From: G963923945 sp965199175
GTDB taxonomy: Bacteria; Pseudomonadota; Alphaproteobacteria; G963923945
DNA length: 64,000 nucleotides
Reading direction: 5' to 3'
Assembly (NCBI GenBank): GCA_965199175.1
Contig: OZ240684.1
Coordinates: 1,364,001-1,428,000 of the forward strand
Positions 43,221 to 53,457 of this stretch are shown one piece after another. Under the pieces are notes generated by a model. It saw only the letters and a program-made list of their open reading frames with translations. It made no database searches and was not told the DNA's origin. Both the position numbers and the translations under genes were made by a program. The stretch's first letter is position 1; each line of letters starts with the position of its first letter.

Positions 43221-45344
43221 CTAGATTTGATCCAATGTCTTAATTTTGGCTTTGGCATGAACTTCATTTTGAGACAATACCACAGTAGCCGGGCGAAAAC
43301 GTTCAATCACCGAGCGCACATAGGGACGAATACGAGGGCTGGTCAGTAAAGCCGGGGACTCGCCCAGCATATTTTGGTGATCGAATTTTTGACGAATCAT
43401 AGAAATAAATTCCTGCAATATTGTCGGAGGCATTGAAAGCTGAGCATCATCCCCTTGCCCGGTTATGGATTCGGCAAATTTCTGCTCCCATTCCGGCCCC
43501 AGGGTAATCAGAGGAATATAGCCCGCCTCAAACGTATTCGCGTTACTGATCTGGCGGGCCAGGCGGGCCCGGACATGCTCCGTGATTGCGTTGACATTCT
43601 TGGTATAGGTGGCAGCCTCAGTCACCGCCTCAAGAATGGTCGGAAGATCCCGAATCGATACTCTCTCAGCCAACAGATTTTGTAAAATCCTCTGCAATGC
43701 CCCTAAAGTGACCTGACCAGGAATCAGGTCGCTCACCAGTTTTTGCTGCTCTTCACCCAGGTCATCGAGTAATTTTTGAGTCTCACTATAGGAAAGCATA
43801 TCGGTCATATGCTCCTTGATGATCTCGGTTAAATGGGTGGTGATGATGGTGGGCGCATCAACCACAGTATAGCCGCGAAACTGTGCTTCACCCTGGTTTT
43901 CAGGACCAATCCATTTTGCCGGTAATCCAAAAGTTGGCTCATGGGTTTCTTCGCCTTCAATCGTAATCGGCCCGCCTGCAGGATCCATCACCAAATACAT
44001 ATCAGGACGCAACTCCCCCTGGCCGGCCTCAATCTCTTTGATGCGGACAGAATACGCATTGGGTGGCAGCTGGACATTATCTTGAATCCGCACGGCTGGC
44101 AGAACAAAGCCCATATCCTGAGCAATCTGGCGCCGCAAGGCCCGAATCTGGTTGGTCAGCCGCTTGCCTTTTTGATCGTTAATCAGAGCCAGCAGAGCAT
44201 ACCCCAATTCGAGCCGGATCTGATCAAGATCTAAAAGGTCAGAAACAGGTTCTTCTGTCGCTTTTTCTTCGGCTTCTGAAGCCTCTTTTTCAGTTTCTTC
44301 ATCGGTGCGGGTTTGCTGATCACGCCCGATTTTCCAGGCCATGGCACCAGTCAGAAACGCCAGCAGCAAAAAAGGCAAGGCCGGAATTTGTGGCATAACC
44401 GCCAGAACCAGCATCAGAAAGGAACTCACACCCAATGCCTTCGGGTAATTACCTAACTGACCGAAAATAGCCTTATCAGCAGGGCCCATAACACCCGCCT
44501 TCGACACCACCATACCTGCTGCCATTGATACAATCAGTGCCGGAATTTGGGTCACCAAACCATCCCCGACCGTGAGTTTGGTATAAGAATCTGCTGCTTT
44601 GGACAAATCCAGATCATGCTGACTGACGCCGATGACAATACCGCCAACAATATTGATCAGGGTAATCAGCAACCCGGCAATCGCATCCCCCCGGACGAAT
44701 TTGGCTGCCCCATCCATAGAGCCGAAAAAAGAACTCTCATCTTCCAGAGTGCGCCGCCGTTTGCGCGCCTCATCTTCATCAATCAAACCCGCCGATAAAT
44801 CAGCATCAATCGCCATCTGCTTACCCGGCATCGCATCAAGGCTAAAACGGGCTGAAACCTCAGCAATACGACCAGAACCTTTGGTAATAACAATAAAATT
44901 CACCAGGACCAGAATGGCAAATACGATAATACCAATCACATAGCTGCCCTGCATAACCAGATCGCCAAAGGCATTGATCACTTCACCGGCTGCATCGGTT
45001 CCGGTATGTCCGTCACTGAGAATAAGACGGGTTGAAGCCAGATTCAGAGCCAGACGTAACACGGTTGCAATCAGCAAAACCGTCGGAAAAACACTAAAAT
45101 CCAATGGCTTTTCAATAAAAAGAGCGGTCATCAAAACGACCACCGAAAACGTAATTGAAATCGCCAGAGCCATATCCAACGCCCAGGTCGGCAACGGCAC
45201 AATCAAGACCGTCAGGATGGCCATAATCGCCAAAGAAAACGCAATATCGCCACGCCGCAGAGCCGACGTAACGCTGCCCGACGTAACGTTGCGCACAGAA
45301 TTTTTGTTTTCTATATCGCTGGCCGCACCCGTAGATTGGCTCAT
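43221..45344 (-). CDS. flhA: Flagellar export gate protein FlhA
   Basis: 707 residues. Forms the nonameric export-gate ring of the flagellar secretion system. Seven to eight transmembrane helices fill the first ~330 residues (IAFSLAIMAILTVLIVPLPTWALDMALAI and following), including the FHIPEP-like region (RFSLDAMPGKQMAIDADLSAGLID). The cytoplasmic domain (LELGYALLALIN onwards) binds export chaperones and ends TVVLSQNEV. An acidic linker (EETEKEASEAEEKATEE) joins both parts. It follows flbD by 91 bases. Confidence 0.97.
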   Translation of the reverse strand: MSQSTGAASDIENKNSVRNVTSGSVTSALRRGDIAFSLAIMAILTVLIVPLPTWALDMALAISITFSVVVLMTALFIEKPLDFSVFPTVLLIATVLRLALNLASTRLILSDGHTGTDAAGEVINAFGDLVMQGSYVIGIIVFAILVLVNFIVITKGSGRIAEVSARFSLDAMPGKQMAIDADLSAGLIDEDEARKRRRTLEDESSFFGSMDGAAKFVRGDAIAGLLITLINIVGGIVIGVSQHDLDLSKAADSYTKLTVGDGLVTQIPALIVSMAAGMVVSKAGVMGPADKAIFGQLGNYPKALGVSSFLMLVLAVMPQIPALPFLLLAFLTGAMAWKIGRDQQTRTDEETEKEASEAEEKATEEPVSDLLDLDQIRLELGYALLALINDQKGKRLTNQIRALRRQIAQDMGFVLPAVRIQDNVQLPPNAYSVRIKEIEAGQGELRPDMYLVMDPAGGPITIEGEETHEPTFGLPAKWIGPENQGEAQFRGYTVVDAPTIITTHLTEIIKEHMTDMLSYSETQKLLDDLGEEQQKLVSDLIPGQVTLGALQRILQNLLAERVSIRDLPTILEAVTEAATYTKNVNAITEHVRARLARQISNANTFEAGYIPLITLGPEWEQKFAESITGQGDDAQLSMPPTILQEFISMIRQKFDHQNMLGESPALLTSPRIRPYVRSVIERFRPATVVLSQNEVHAKAKIKTLDQI

Positions 45345-45435
45345 TGCTCTTCACATCTCCCCAATCAGCACCTCTTAGAGTACGTTTCCTGGCTTTCAGT
45401 CCCCGGATAAGACATCCGGAGCACAGGATCTGCGT

Positions 45436-46857
45436 TCAGATATCCTGAGGAACAGCTCCCTTAACGTCTCCGGGCATCGGGATTGAGACTCCCTCATTGC
45501 TATATTGACGAATTTTATTGCGCAATGTGCGGATCGAAATACCCAAAATACCCGCCGCCTGGGTGCGGTTACCAAGACAATGAGTAAGGGTGTCAACAAT
45601 CAGATCCCGCTCCACGGCAGCAACCGTCTTACCAACCAGAGAACGACCCGCCTGATCACCGGCATGATCGAACGACTCTGGTTGGGAAATGATGTCTGTT
45701 GGCCGCTCTGCCAGGCCAACATGATTGGCCGATACATTGGTTTTCTGACCACTCAACAGAATAGAGTCTTCGTCAACAACCTCCCCCCTGGACAGCAAAA
45801 CAGCCCGATGAATGACATTTTCCAATTCACGTACATTGCCTGGCCAAAAATGAGACCGCAGTAAATCAAAGGCCTCAGCACTGAGATTACGTTCCGGCAG
45901 ATCATTGATTTTAGCGTATTTAATCGAAAAATGCCGGGCCAGGATATCAATATCCCCGGGCCGGTCCCGCAACGGTGGCAAAGCAACCGTAACTACATTG
46001 ATCCTGAAATACAGATCTTCACGAAAATTGCCTTTCCTCACCTCTTCATTGAGATCGCGGTTGGTCGTTGCAATCACCCGGATATCAACCTTAACCGGTG
46101 CAGAGCCACCCACCCGGTCAATCTCGCGTTCCTGAATAGCCCGCAATAACTTGGCCTGGAGCCGGGCATCCATTTCACTAATCTCATCCAACAGAAGCGT
46201 TCCGCCATTGGCTTCCTCGAATTTACCAATCCGCCGGGCAACAGCACCTGTAAAAGCTCCTTTCTCATGGCCAAACAACTCAGACTCAAGGAGGTTTTCA
46301 GGGATAGCCGCACAGTTAACCGAAACAAATTTTCGCTCTGCCCGCGAACTCAGCCGGTGAATATAACGCGCAATCAATTCTTTCCCGGTTCCTGATTCAC
46401 CGGTTATCAGGACACTGGCATTCGAAGAAGCCACTTGCTTGGCCAAGCCAAGAACTTCATGCATAGCCGTATCCTGATGGATGATGGTCCGGCCTTCATC
46501 AGAAATCGCCTCAAGAATAGCCGCAATAAGCTCGGCATCAGGCGGCAACGGGACATATTCCTTGGCCCCCGCCTTAATCGCCCCGACTGCCGCCTGGGTA
46601 TCGTTGCCAATACCACATCCGATAACCGGAACAAAAATCCGCTCTTGCCTGAGGCTTGAGATCAGGCTCTCAACATCGAACGCAACATCAACCATGACCA
46701 GGTCGGCCCCGTTACCTGAGCGCAAAAGTTGCAAAGCATTGTTAATACTTTCGGTGTTGGTCACCTGAGCACCGCGCTCAAGAGCCATTTTGCTGGCTGT
46801 ACCGATATGGCCCTGCAATCCACCGATGATCAATATGCGCATTCCTCTGCCATCCAT
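45436..46857 (-). CDS. flbD: Sigma-54-dependent flagellar regulator FlbD
   Basis: 473 residues; NtrC-family activator of late flagellar operons. N-terminal receiver-like domain is degenerate (start MRILIIGGLQGHIG lacks the acidic pair), as in FlbD of Caulobacter. The AAA+ domain has Walker A GESGTGKE, the sigma-54 contact motif GAFTGA, Walker B GTLLLDEIS and R finger region. C-terminal Fis-type HTH: LGNRTQAAGILGISIRTLRNKI. The start could be the ATG at 46857, adjacent to the motA stop, or 46842. No obvious -24/-12 promoter was found by eye in the gaps. Confidence 0.92.
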   Translation of the reverse strand: MDGRGMRILIIGGLQGHIGTASKMALERGAQVTNTESINNALQLLRSGNGADLVMVDVAFDVESLISSLRQERIFVPVIGCGIGNDTQAAVGAIKAGAKEYVPLPPDAELIAAILEAISDEGRTIIHQDTAMHEVLGLAKQVASSNASVLITGESGTGKELIARYIHRLSSRAERKFVSVNCAAIPENLLESELFGHEKGAFTGAVARRIGKFEEANGGTLLLDEISEMDARLQAKLLRAIQEREIDRVGGSAPVKVDIRVIATTNRDLNEEVRKGNFREDLYFRINVVTVALPPLRDRPGDIDILARHFSIKYAKINDLPERNLSAEAFDLLRSHFWPGNVRELENVIHRAVLLSRGEVVDEDSILLSGQKTNVSANHVGLAERPTDIISQPESFDHAGDQAGRSLVGKTVAAVERDLIVDTLTHCLGNRTQAAGILGISIRTLRNKIRQYSNEGVSIPMPGDVKGAVPQDI

Positions 46858-47691
46858 CTATTCAAAATGACGAACGCGCTTGGCTGGTGGTAAAAAGCTG
46901 TTGATCAGCATTTCCAGACGCCGGGGATTTTCCTGGCGGGCAATAGAGACCCCGGCCATCATGTAAATCCGGTTGACCATATCCTCTTCAGAGGCGTTAT
47001 GCTCAAGTTTAGACGCCAGGGGCGAAAACACCATATTGGACAAAATGGCACCATAAAACGTGGTCAACAGAGCCAGCGCCATAGCCGGACCAATCGTTGA
47101 GGGATCTTCAAGCTGCCCCAACATCTGGACCAGGCCAATCAGCGTCCCAATCAGACCCATTGCTGGTGAAACCTCAGCGGCCCGGCGCAAGACACCGGCA
47201 CCATCCATCTGACGCATAGCGCGGTTGGAGGTCTCATTCACCAGTAATCGCTCAATCTCGCCAACTGTCAACCCGTCAACAACCATCTGAAGACCCTGAC
47301 GTAAAAGAGAATCACCAGGCAACTGACCAATATTATTCTGCAAGGTTAAAACCCCGCGTTTGCGGGCCATTTTGGCCAAAACCATTGAAATTTCAGCCGC
47401 CTGACCAGCATCTGCAGCCTCTCTTAAAAACATTCTTGCAGTCACACCAGTGGCACGAAAACTTTTCACAACCCCAAAGCTGGTGACCGTGATCGCGGTG
47501 GTTCCACCAATAACAATCAAAGCCGATGGAATATCGAGAAATGCCTCAGGGGTTCCCCCGATAGACAATGCCAAAATCAGCAACCCAAACCCGGAGAACA
47601 AGCCCAGAACTGTCGCAAAATCAAATTTCAGACGACCTGATTTAGCTGTCGTTACCGGGGTAACCTGCGTTTTATCAGTGGTTGTACTCAT
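46858..47691 (-). CDS. motA: Flagellar stator protein MotA/PomA
   Basis: 277 residues, four transmembrane helices (FATVLGLFSGFGLLILALSIGG, IPSALIVIGGTTAITVTSFGV, AMGLIGTLIGLVQML, ALLTTFYGAILSNMVFSPLA). The cytoplasmic loop has the charged torque region (AKMARKRGVLTLQNNI...). It forms the ion-driven stator with MotB, whose gene is not in the window. It abuts flbD directly. Whether the ion is H+ or Na+ is not decided by the sequence. Confidence 0.9.
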   Translation of the reverse strand: MSTTTDKTQVTPVTTAKSGRLKFDFATVLGLFSGFGLLILALSIGGTPEAFLDIPSALIVIGGTTAITVTSFGVVKSFRATGVTARMFLREAADAGQAAEISMVLAKMARKRGVLTLQNNIGQLPGDSLLRQGLQMVVDGLTVGEIERLLVNETSNRAMRQMDGAGVLRRAAEVSPAMGLIGTLIGLVQMLGQLEDPSTIGPAMALALLTTFYGAILSNMVFSPLASKLEHNASEEDMVNRIYMMAGVSIARQENPRRLEMLINSFLPPAKRVRHFE

Positions 47692-47824
47692 TGGTCATGA
47701 TACTCATTGTTATGACAATCGATTTTATTATACGCGATTTTATTATAGCAGTCAGTTTTACAGATTATAGAACATGTTTCTAAAGTCATTGCCTGAAGGA
47801 AACACAGTAAGGAGCAGCAAACAG

Positions 47825-48280
47825 TCAGAATTGGTCAGATTTAATAATTTCGGTCATCGTCACACCCAGCCGATCATCAACCACAACAACTTCACCCCGC
47901 GCCACCAGCCGGTTATTCACATAGATATCAATGGCTTCACCAACTTTACGATCAAGCTCAACCACCGCTCCCCGGCCAAGTTTCAAAAGATGACTCACCC
48001 GCATATTCGCACGCCCAAGGACAGCAGAAACCTGAACCGGAACATTATACACCACCCGCAAATCTTTTTGTTCCCGGAAAGGTGCACCCTCCTCATCTGT
48101 TCCCGGTTCAAGGTCACCAAGCTGTAAGGCCGGGTTCCCGTCACCAGCATTCCCCTGAGCAGCTTCCTGGCCTCCTTGCCGGGCATCGACACCCTCTTTG
48201 GAAGACGCCTCTTTTTGGTCCGCAGCTGACTCAGAGGCTCCCCCGGCAGCATCGCTGTTTTCAATATCCGTATCCGACAT
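47825..48280 (-). CDS. fliN: Flagellar motor switch protein FliN
   Basis: 151 residues. C-terminal SPOA domain (VPVQVSAVLGRANMRVSHLLKLGRGAVVELDRKVGEAIDIYVNNRLVARGEVVVVDDRLGVTMTEI, each segment matching FliN). The N-terminal ~75 residues are an acidic Gly/Ala/Glu extension. GAGGAAGGGACC precedes the ATG, a strong ribosome-binding site. FliN forms the distal C-ring and binds CheY-P. fliM is not in this window. Confidence 0.94.
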   Translation of the reverse strand: MSDTDIENSDAAGGASESAADQKEASSKEGVDARQGGQEAAQGNAGDGNPALQLGDLEPGTDEEGAPFREQKDLRVVYNVPVQVSAVLGRANMRVSHLLKLGRGAVVELDRKVGEAIDIYVNNRLVARGEVVVVDDRLGVTMTEIIKSDQF

Positions 48281-48654
48281 GGTCCCTTCCTCGCTCTGTG
48301 TCGTTACCTGGCTCTGTGTCTTTCTTACTGTGTCTTTCTTGCTTTTTGATCCTGGAATCCCTCAGTATTTATAATCAAATTTCATCCGCCAGGATACTCT
48401 GTTTGTTATGATGATTCATCTTCTCTTTATTATGATGATTCATCTTCTCTCTGATTGGTCAAATTTTTGTTACATTATTTGTCTTTCGACCGGATTTATC
48501 TTTCGGATTTATCTTTCTGTAGGGTTTTTTTCATCTCAAGGGTTTTTTTCATCTCATCCTCTCATATTGACTCCGCTATCCTACATGAACCAGTGATCGT
48601 GTTCCAGAAAGAGTCCCTCTTCTTCAGTTGGCGGCAATTTTTCTCGTCTGTTCT
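48281..48654. other. Repeat-filled gap between fliH and fliN
   Basis: 374 bases inside what is usually a tight operon, composed of T-rich tandem duplications and lacking a supported gene. Confidence 0.6.
48314..48556. repeat. Cluster of four tandem duplications
   Basis: CTGTGTCTTTCTTR x2 (48314-48341, 14 bp); TTATGATGATTCATCTTCTC unit x2 at 24-bp period (48406-48451); CGGATTTATCTTT x2 (48491-48516, 13 bp); AGGGTTTTTTTCATCTCA x2 (48521-48556, 18 bp). Confidence 0.9.
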
Positions 48655-49545
48655 CTATGTTTCCTGACCCTCAGCAGCCATATCCTGAGGAGGTGATTGT
48701 CGCAAAGACGTTTCCTTAGATGTTTTTTCAGACATTTCCTCAGACGTTTTTTCAGATAGATGGTTTTCAGATAGATCCTCTTTTTGAGGAGGGTGTTCCT
48801 GACGATCTTGCGGATATCCGGCGACAGGAGCATCCTCACACTCACCTGCATTGTGATCACCGGCTTCAACCGGATCCTCTGTTTTGATATAGCGTTCTAA
48901 AATCTTCTCGACCTCCTGCCATGTCCGGGCTGAATCACGTTCAGCCAGACCATCTTTCCATTCGATACGACATGCATCCAAAGCGATCCCTTCATGCTCA
49001 ATCACCACAGCTTTACCACCGTATCCGACCTGTTGGGCAATTCCGGCAATCTGCTCACTGAGCCATGCCGCAACCTCCGGATGAACCCGGATCAAAACCC
49101 GTGGTTCGTCAAGCAGCTGATCAAGACATTTCCTTATCAGAACTTCGATTTCATCCCCACCATGTTTACCCACAAAGCCCGGGAATAATGCCTTAAGAGT
49201 CGCCATCACAGCAGCAAGAGAACTCTGTAAATGGTCGCTGAGCACCTCTTCCTGACGGGCCGCAACATCGGTTAATTGAGCCGCGATGCTTTTTTGCGTT
49301 TTCGCAGCCAAAGACTCTATTTCGCGGCTTTTTTCTGCTATCCCCTCCTGCTTTCCGGCATCATAGCCTTCCTGATACCCTTTTTGATGCCCATCTTCAC
49401 GGGCTGACTGAACCCGGGCTTCCTGTTCGGCTACCCGGCGGCGTTCCTCGGCTTCCCGGGCCGCCTCTTCCTCCAAATCTTTATCAAGCGTTTCCTCATC
49501 AAAAGACAGGCTAAAATCATATTTTTTATCCATCAGGACACTCAT
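48655..49545 (-). CDS. fliH: Flagellar assembly protein FliH
   Basis: 296 residues; regulator and anchor of the FliI ATPase, V-type ATPase stalk-like. A long charged coiled coil (LEEEAAREAEERRRVAEQEARV) leads into the Gly-rich FliH segment (GYQEGYDAGKQEGIAE). The C-terminal globular domain (PRVLIRVHPEVAAWLSEQI, VVIEHEGIALDACRIEWKDG) is typical. An extra ~80-residue acidic tail contains repeats of SEKTSEEMSEKTSKETS type, encoded by short tandem duplications, and may be disposable. Confidence 0.88.
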   Translation of the reverse strand: MSVLMDKKYDFSLSFDEETLDKDLEEEAAREAEERRRVAEQEARVQSAREDGHQKGYQEGYDAGKQEGIAEKSREIESLAAKTQKSIAAQLTDVAARQEEVLSDHLQSSLAAVMATLKALFPGFVGKHGGDEIEVLIRKCLDQLLDEPRVLIRVHPEVAAWLSEQIAGIAQQVGYGGKAVVIEHEGIALDACRIEWKDGLAERDSARTWQEVEKILERYIKTEDPVEAGDHNAGECEDAPVAGYPQDRQEHPPQKEDLSENHLSEKTSEEMSEKTSKETSLRQSPPQDMAAEGQET

Positions 49546-49601
49546 CGCCCAGCCCGATTCAATACTCTTTTATGCCCTGGACCATTAGCAAATCAGCTCA
49601 T

Positions 49602-50618
49602 CTAGTAAATCAGCTCATCTTCGCCTTTGTTATCACTGAGAATAATCTCACCGGATGCCGCCAGCTGCTTGGCTGCACCGACCATTTCCATCTGAGCCGC
49701 ATCCACATCACGCAACCGCACCGGACCCAGAGCCTCCATATCTTCTCTGAGGATTTTTCCGGCCCGCTCCGACATATTTTTGAAAAACATCTCCCGTAAT
49801 CCGTCCGAGGCTCCTTTCAGAGCAAAAGCAAGGCGATCTTTCTCGACACTGCGCAACAATGTCTGAATGCCGCCGGCATCCAGTTTGTTCAAATCTTCAA
49901 ATGTAAACATCAGTGCCTTAATCTGCTCGGCGGAATCCTGATTTTTCTCTTCTAAAGCCTCCATAAATTTGGCTTCATTATTACGGTCAAGATTATTGAA
50001 AATATCCGCCATCAATTCATGAGAATCACGACGATTAGCACGGGCAAGATTGTTCATGAATTCAGTACGCAACGTACGTTCCACATCATCAATAATATCT
50101 TTCTGAACCGACTCCATGCTCAACATTCTCTGGATGACCTCCATAGCAAAATTATCCGGCAAAGCACTCAGAACACGGGCCGAATGCTCCGCCTTGATCT
50201 TGGAGAGCACCACAGCAACCGTCTGAGGATACTCGTTCTTGAGATAATTGGCCAACAACCCCTCATTCACATTCGCCAGTTTATCCCACATTGTCCGGCC
50301 AGCCGGACCGCGAATCTCCTCCATAATTGACTTGACCCGGTCCTCGCCCAACGCCTTAGACAACAAACGTTCGGTACTTTCATAGGACCCGACCAGAGAA
50401 CCTGTCGAAGCCACCTGCTCAGCAAATTCCACAAACAAACGCTCAACCAAAGCAGCACTGACAGTTCCCAGACCGGCCATTGTCTGAGAAATTTCTTTGA
50501 TTTCCTCATCATCCATCTTGGTGAACAGCTTGGCGGCATGATTTTCACCGATGGCCATCACCAATATGGCTGCTTTTTCAGTCCCGGAAAGACCCCTGTA
50601 ATCTTCAAGTGTCCGCAT
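49602..50618 (-). CDS. fliG: Flagellar motor switch protein FliG
   Basis: 338 residues. Rotor protein that contacts FliF (N domain: LSGTEKAAILVMAIGENHAAKLFTKMDDEEIKEIS), FliM (middle: ENEYPQTVAVVLSKI, in place of EHPQT) and the stator (C domain: FEDLNKLDAGGIQTLLRSVEKDRLAFALKGASDGL, with MSERAGKILREDMEALGPVRLRDV charged ridge, given here as separate known motifs). Complete, normal length. Lies between fliF and fliH. Confidence 0.97.
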   Translation of the reverse strand: MRTLEDYRGLSGTEKAAILVMAIGENHAAKLFTKMDDEEIKEISQTMAGLGTVSAALVERLFVEFAEQVASTGSLVGSYESTERLLSKALGEDRVKSIMEEIRGPAGRTMWDKLANVNEGLLANYLKNEYPQTVAVVLSKIKAEHSARVLSALPDNFAMEVIQRMLSMESVQKDIIDDVERTLRTEFMNNLARANRRDSHELMADIFNNLDRNNEAKFMEALEEKNQDSAEQIKALMFTFEDLNKLDAGGIQTLLRSVEKDRLAFALKGASDGLREMFFKNMSERAGKILREDMEALGPVRLRDVDAAQMEMVGAAKQLAASGEIILSDNKGEDELIY

Positions 50619-50723
50619 CGCTGTTCCCGCTTATTTTAGAAATACGGTTGAAAGAAAAAGCATGAAGAAAACATAGCACGGAGAAAACATTCTTACACCT
50701 GATCCATCATTCATACCATATTC

Positions 50724-52430
50724 TCAGGTTTGATACATCCAGCTGCGGACAGTTTGTAATGTCTCATCGGGATGTTTATCAATGATATCGCCGATTTTAT
50801 TGATCGCAGAGGCTTTTAACTGGCCTTCAATGCGGTCAACATTCAGCAGTTCATCTCCATCCGGATCAGTCCCGGGCTCCATCGGGGCTTCCCCTGGCAT
50901 AGCCGGTGCCCCGGCACGGGCGGCCACGACGGCAGCCCCGGAAGCCGCGGCCCCTGGTACAACTGTTTGATCTGTAATCACACCCATCTGGTGTTCCTCT
51001 GCCTCATGCTGAGATGCCGGGATGGCCCCCAAAGCCCGCACCAATAACGGGCGGACAACCAGTAATAAAACCAGGATACTGATCACCGCCAGGACAAAAA
51101 TTTCAGCAATCCGGAAGTAATCTTGTTTATTGATCGCAAATAAATCCTCAAAAGTTTCTTCGACAAACTCAGCATCCAGAGAGATGAAGGGCATATTCAC
51201 CACCTCAACAATATCACCACGATCAGCATCATAACCAACCGCTGAGCGAACCAGAGATGCTAAATTCTCCAACTCTTCAGGAGTTCGCTGACGATAGGTC
51301 TGTTCCTCACCATCCCCGCCATCAGTATAAACACCATCCACCAATACAGCGACCGATAAACGTTTGAGAACCCCGCTTTCCCGGATATGGTTACTGATGG
51401 TGCGCGAAATCTCGTAATTGACTGTTTCCTCAGTCCGGGACGATGTGGAGTTACTGACGACCTCTCCGCCGGCTCCGGTATCCTGGTTATCAGGCAAATT
51501 TTCTTCAACTGTTACAGGTTGCTCGCCGTTTGCTTCCTGGGCTGCTTCTTGTTCCTCAATCGTCTGGGTTGAACGCACCACCTGCCCATCGGGATCATAG
51601 CTTTCGCTGTTGGTGGTGATACGGTCAAAATCCATTTCAGCATTGACCTCAGCCTTCACCTTCCCCAACCCGATTGTACGTTCGAGCAGGCTTTCGATCA
51701 TATGCGCAACTTTGGTCTCATAGTCCCGGCGGGCTTCAGCGGCATCATTAAACGAAACGGATCCTTCCTCCCCCTCACCAGCCGCCCGGGCCAGCAATTC
51801 ACCGCTGCTGTCAACCACTGTGATCCGGTCAGCTGAAAGCCCGGGAACTGATGTTGCAACCAGACCCTGAATCGCCTGCACCCGGGATGGTGGTAACTGA
51901 ACCCGACCACGAACCTTCAGCACCACGGTCGCGCTGGGTTCCTGAGCCGTGCGGGCAAAAAGCTGCCTCTGCGGCATGACAATATGAACACGGGCATTTT
52001 CCACCGTCTGAATACTGCGGATCGTACGGGCGAGTTCGCCTTCTAACGCTCTTATCCGATTGATATTCTGAACAAAATTAGTCGTACCCAGGGCTTCAGA
52101 ATTGTCAAAAATCTCATATCCAACCCCGGAATCACTCACCAGACCCAACTCAGCAGTAGACAAGCGCAACCGCATGACATCATTTCTCGGAACCAGAATC
52201 TGCGTTCCACCCTCCTGGATGGTATATGGAACACCCTCCGCATCCAGCTGCGCGACAATTTTGGCACTATCGGCAGGATCCAGCCCGGCATACAGCAAAC
52301 TCATATTATCGGTGCCGGCCAGACGTCCGCCTACAAAAATAGTAAAGACAAAAAGACCGATGATGATACTGGCGATGATGGCCAGCCGGGTCGGGCCAAC
52401 ATTTTTCAAGATATCAAGAAACGTATTCAC
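50724..52430 (-). CDS. fliF: Flagellar MS-ring protein FliF
   Basis: 568 residues from GTG 52430 (GAGGAT upstream). Transmembrane helix near 15-37 (IASIIIGLFVFTIFVGG), YscJ-like ring-building domains (MSLLYAGLDPADSAKIVAQL; NFVQNINRIRALEGELARTI), a long loop, a second transmembrane helix near 450 (IFVLAVISILVLLLVVRPLL), and a C-terminal FliG-binding tail (IIDKHPDETLQTVRSWMYQ). An Ala/Gly/Pro-rich linker sits before the tail. First gene of the fliF-fliG-fliH unit. Confidence 0.96.
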   Translation of the reverse strand: MNTFLDILKNVGPTRLAIIASIIIGLFVFTIFVGGRLAGTDNMSLLYAGLDPADSAKIVAQLDAEGVPYTIQEGGTQILVPRNDVMRLRLSTAELGLVSDSGVGYEIFDNSEALGTTNFVQNINRIRALEGELARTIRSIQTVENARVHIVMPQRQLFARTAQEPSATVVLKVRGRVQLPPSRVQAIQGLVATSVPGLSADRITVVDSSGELLARAAGEGEEGSVSFNDAAEARRDYETKVAHMIESLLERTIGLGKVKAEVNAEMDFDRITTNSESYDPDGQVVRSTQTIEEQEAAQEANGEQPVTVEENLPDNQDTGAGGEVVSNSTSSRTEETVNYEISRTISNHIRESGVLKRLSVAVLVDGVYTDGGDGEEQTYRQRTPEELENLASLVRSAVGYDADRGDIVEVVNMPFISLDAEFVEETFEDLFAINKQDYFRIAEIFVLAVISILVLLLVVRPLLVRALGAIPASQHEAEEHQMGVITDQTVVPGAAASGAAVVAARAGAPAMPGEAPMEPGTDPDGDELLNVDRIEGQLKASAINKIGDIIDKHPDETLQTVRSWMYQT

Positions 52431-53457
52431 AATCGTATCCTCGCCAAAACAATCAGATCACTGAGTACTGTCCGCTATGTTGTCCGTCCGGTTATGCCGT
52501 CGATCAATAGTCGGCCGACACCGGTCAACAGATGAAACAGGATTAAAAAAACGGGGAAAATAGTTGATAACAAACACAGACCTGATGGTAAAAAAACCGG
52601 GTGATCAAAGCATGGAATAGAAATATAAAATTTTATCTATTTGACAGGATAAATGCAGAAATAAAAATTTCAAGGCAAATTTTACCTAGTTTTAGGAAAA
52701 ATTTTCCGCCCCCTTGATCAAAGATCACCCAAATATTGGATAAAAACATCCCGGGAAAAGAATAATATATTGATTTATCATCATTATTTTAAAAAATACC
52801 CTGGATCAACAAAAGGAAAAAATAGCGGAAAAAAATACCCTAAAATCCGATTTATCGGATTTAAAAGCCAAAACCTGGTTCAAAAACCCGCTCCTGGCGT
52901 ATCTGGCAGTAATTTTTTGCGGTTGTTTTTTCTCAGCAATTTTTCCCCGTAATGTTTTCTCAGTATCGTAGCGATAAAAATCGTACCGATAAAAAACCGG
53001 TCATGATCCACTGACAGGAGAAAAGGGATCAAAGACAATAAGGAAAATGGCCGCCCGGTAAAGGAAATGGCACCCCAATGAAAGAAATAGCCGCTCCATC
53101 GATCCCCCCATCTTCCGGGCCAATCATGCGATTTTGAGGCTCTTCATTCCTCATAATTCCTCATGAGCATCCAATATCGCGATTGAGATACAGCCCAGGT
53201 TCTTAAGAATCATGATGTTCACAGAACCATCCCAAAACCGGATAGTCCATCATTAAAGGGATTGATGTACCGGAGAATCGAATTCATACAAAATCCAACC
53301 CTGCTACAAAGGGATATCCCTGTTGAGATCCCTTTATAAAGGCCTCTACAGCCTGATACTTTTTCTTTATGAAAGAGCCATGACTGAAACCCATCACTGT
53401 CCCAATAACAGATCAGGTAATGCGCCGGATGTGATGTAAGATTTGATATGAAAGAGG
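52431..53457. other. 1.03 kb intergenic region upstream of fliF
   Basis: AT-rich, no supported gene. Contains GATAAAAATCGTACC-type short repeats around 52965-53000 and a dyad AAAGGGAT ... ATCCCTTT at 53308-53335 that could be a hairpin downstream of sciP. The fliF promoter should lie near its right-hand boundary with fliF. Confidence 0.45.

Noticed and set aside
45436..46857. FlbD with missing receiver acidic pair as an anomaly
   Set aside because: Degenerate receivers are normal for FlbD, so this is not unusual.
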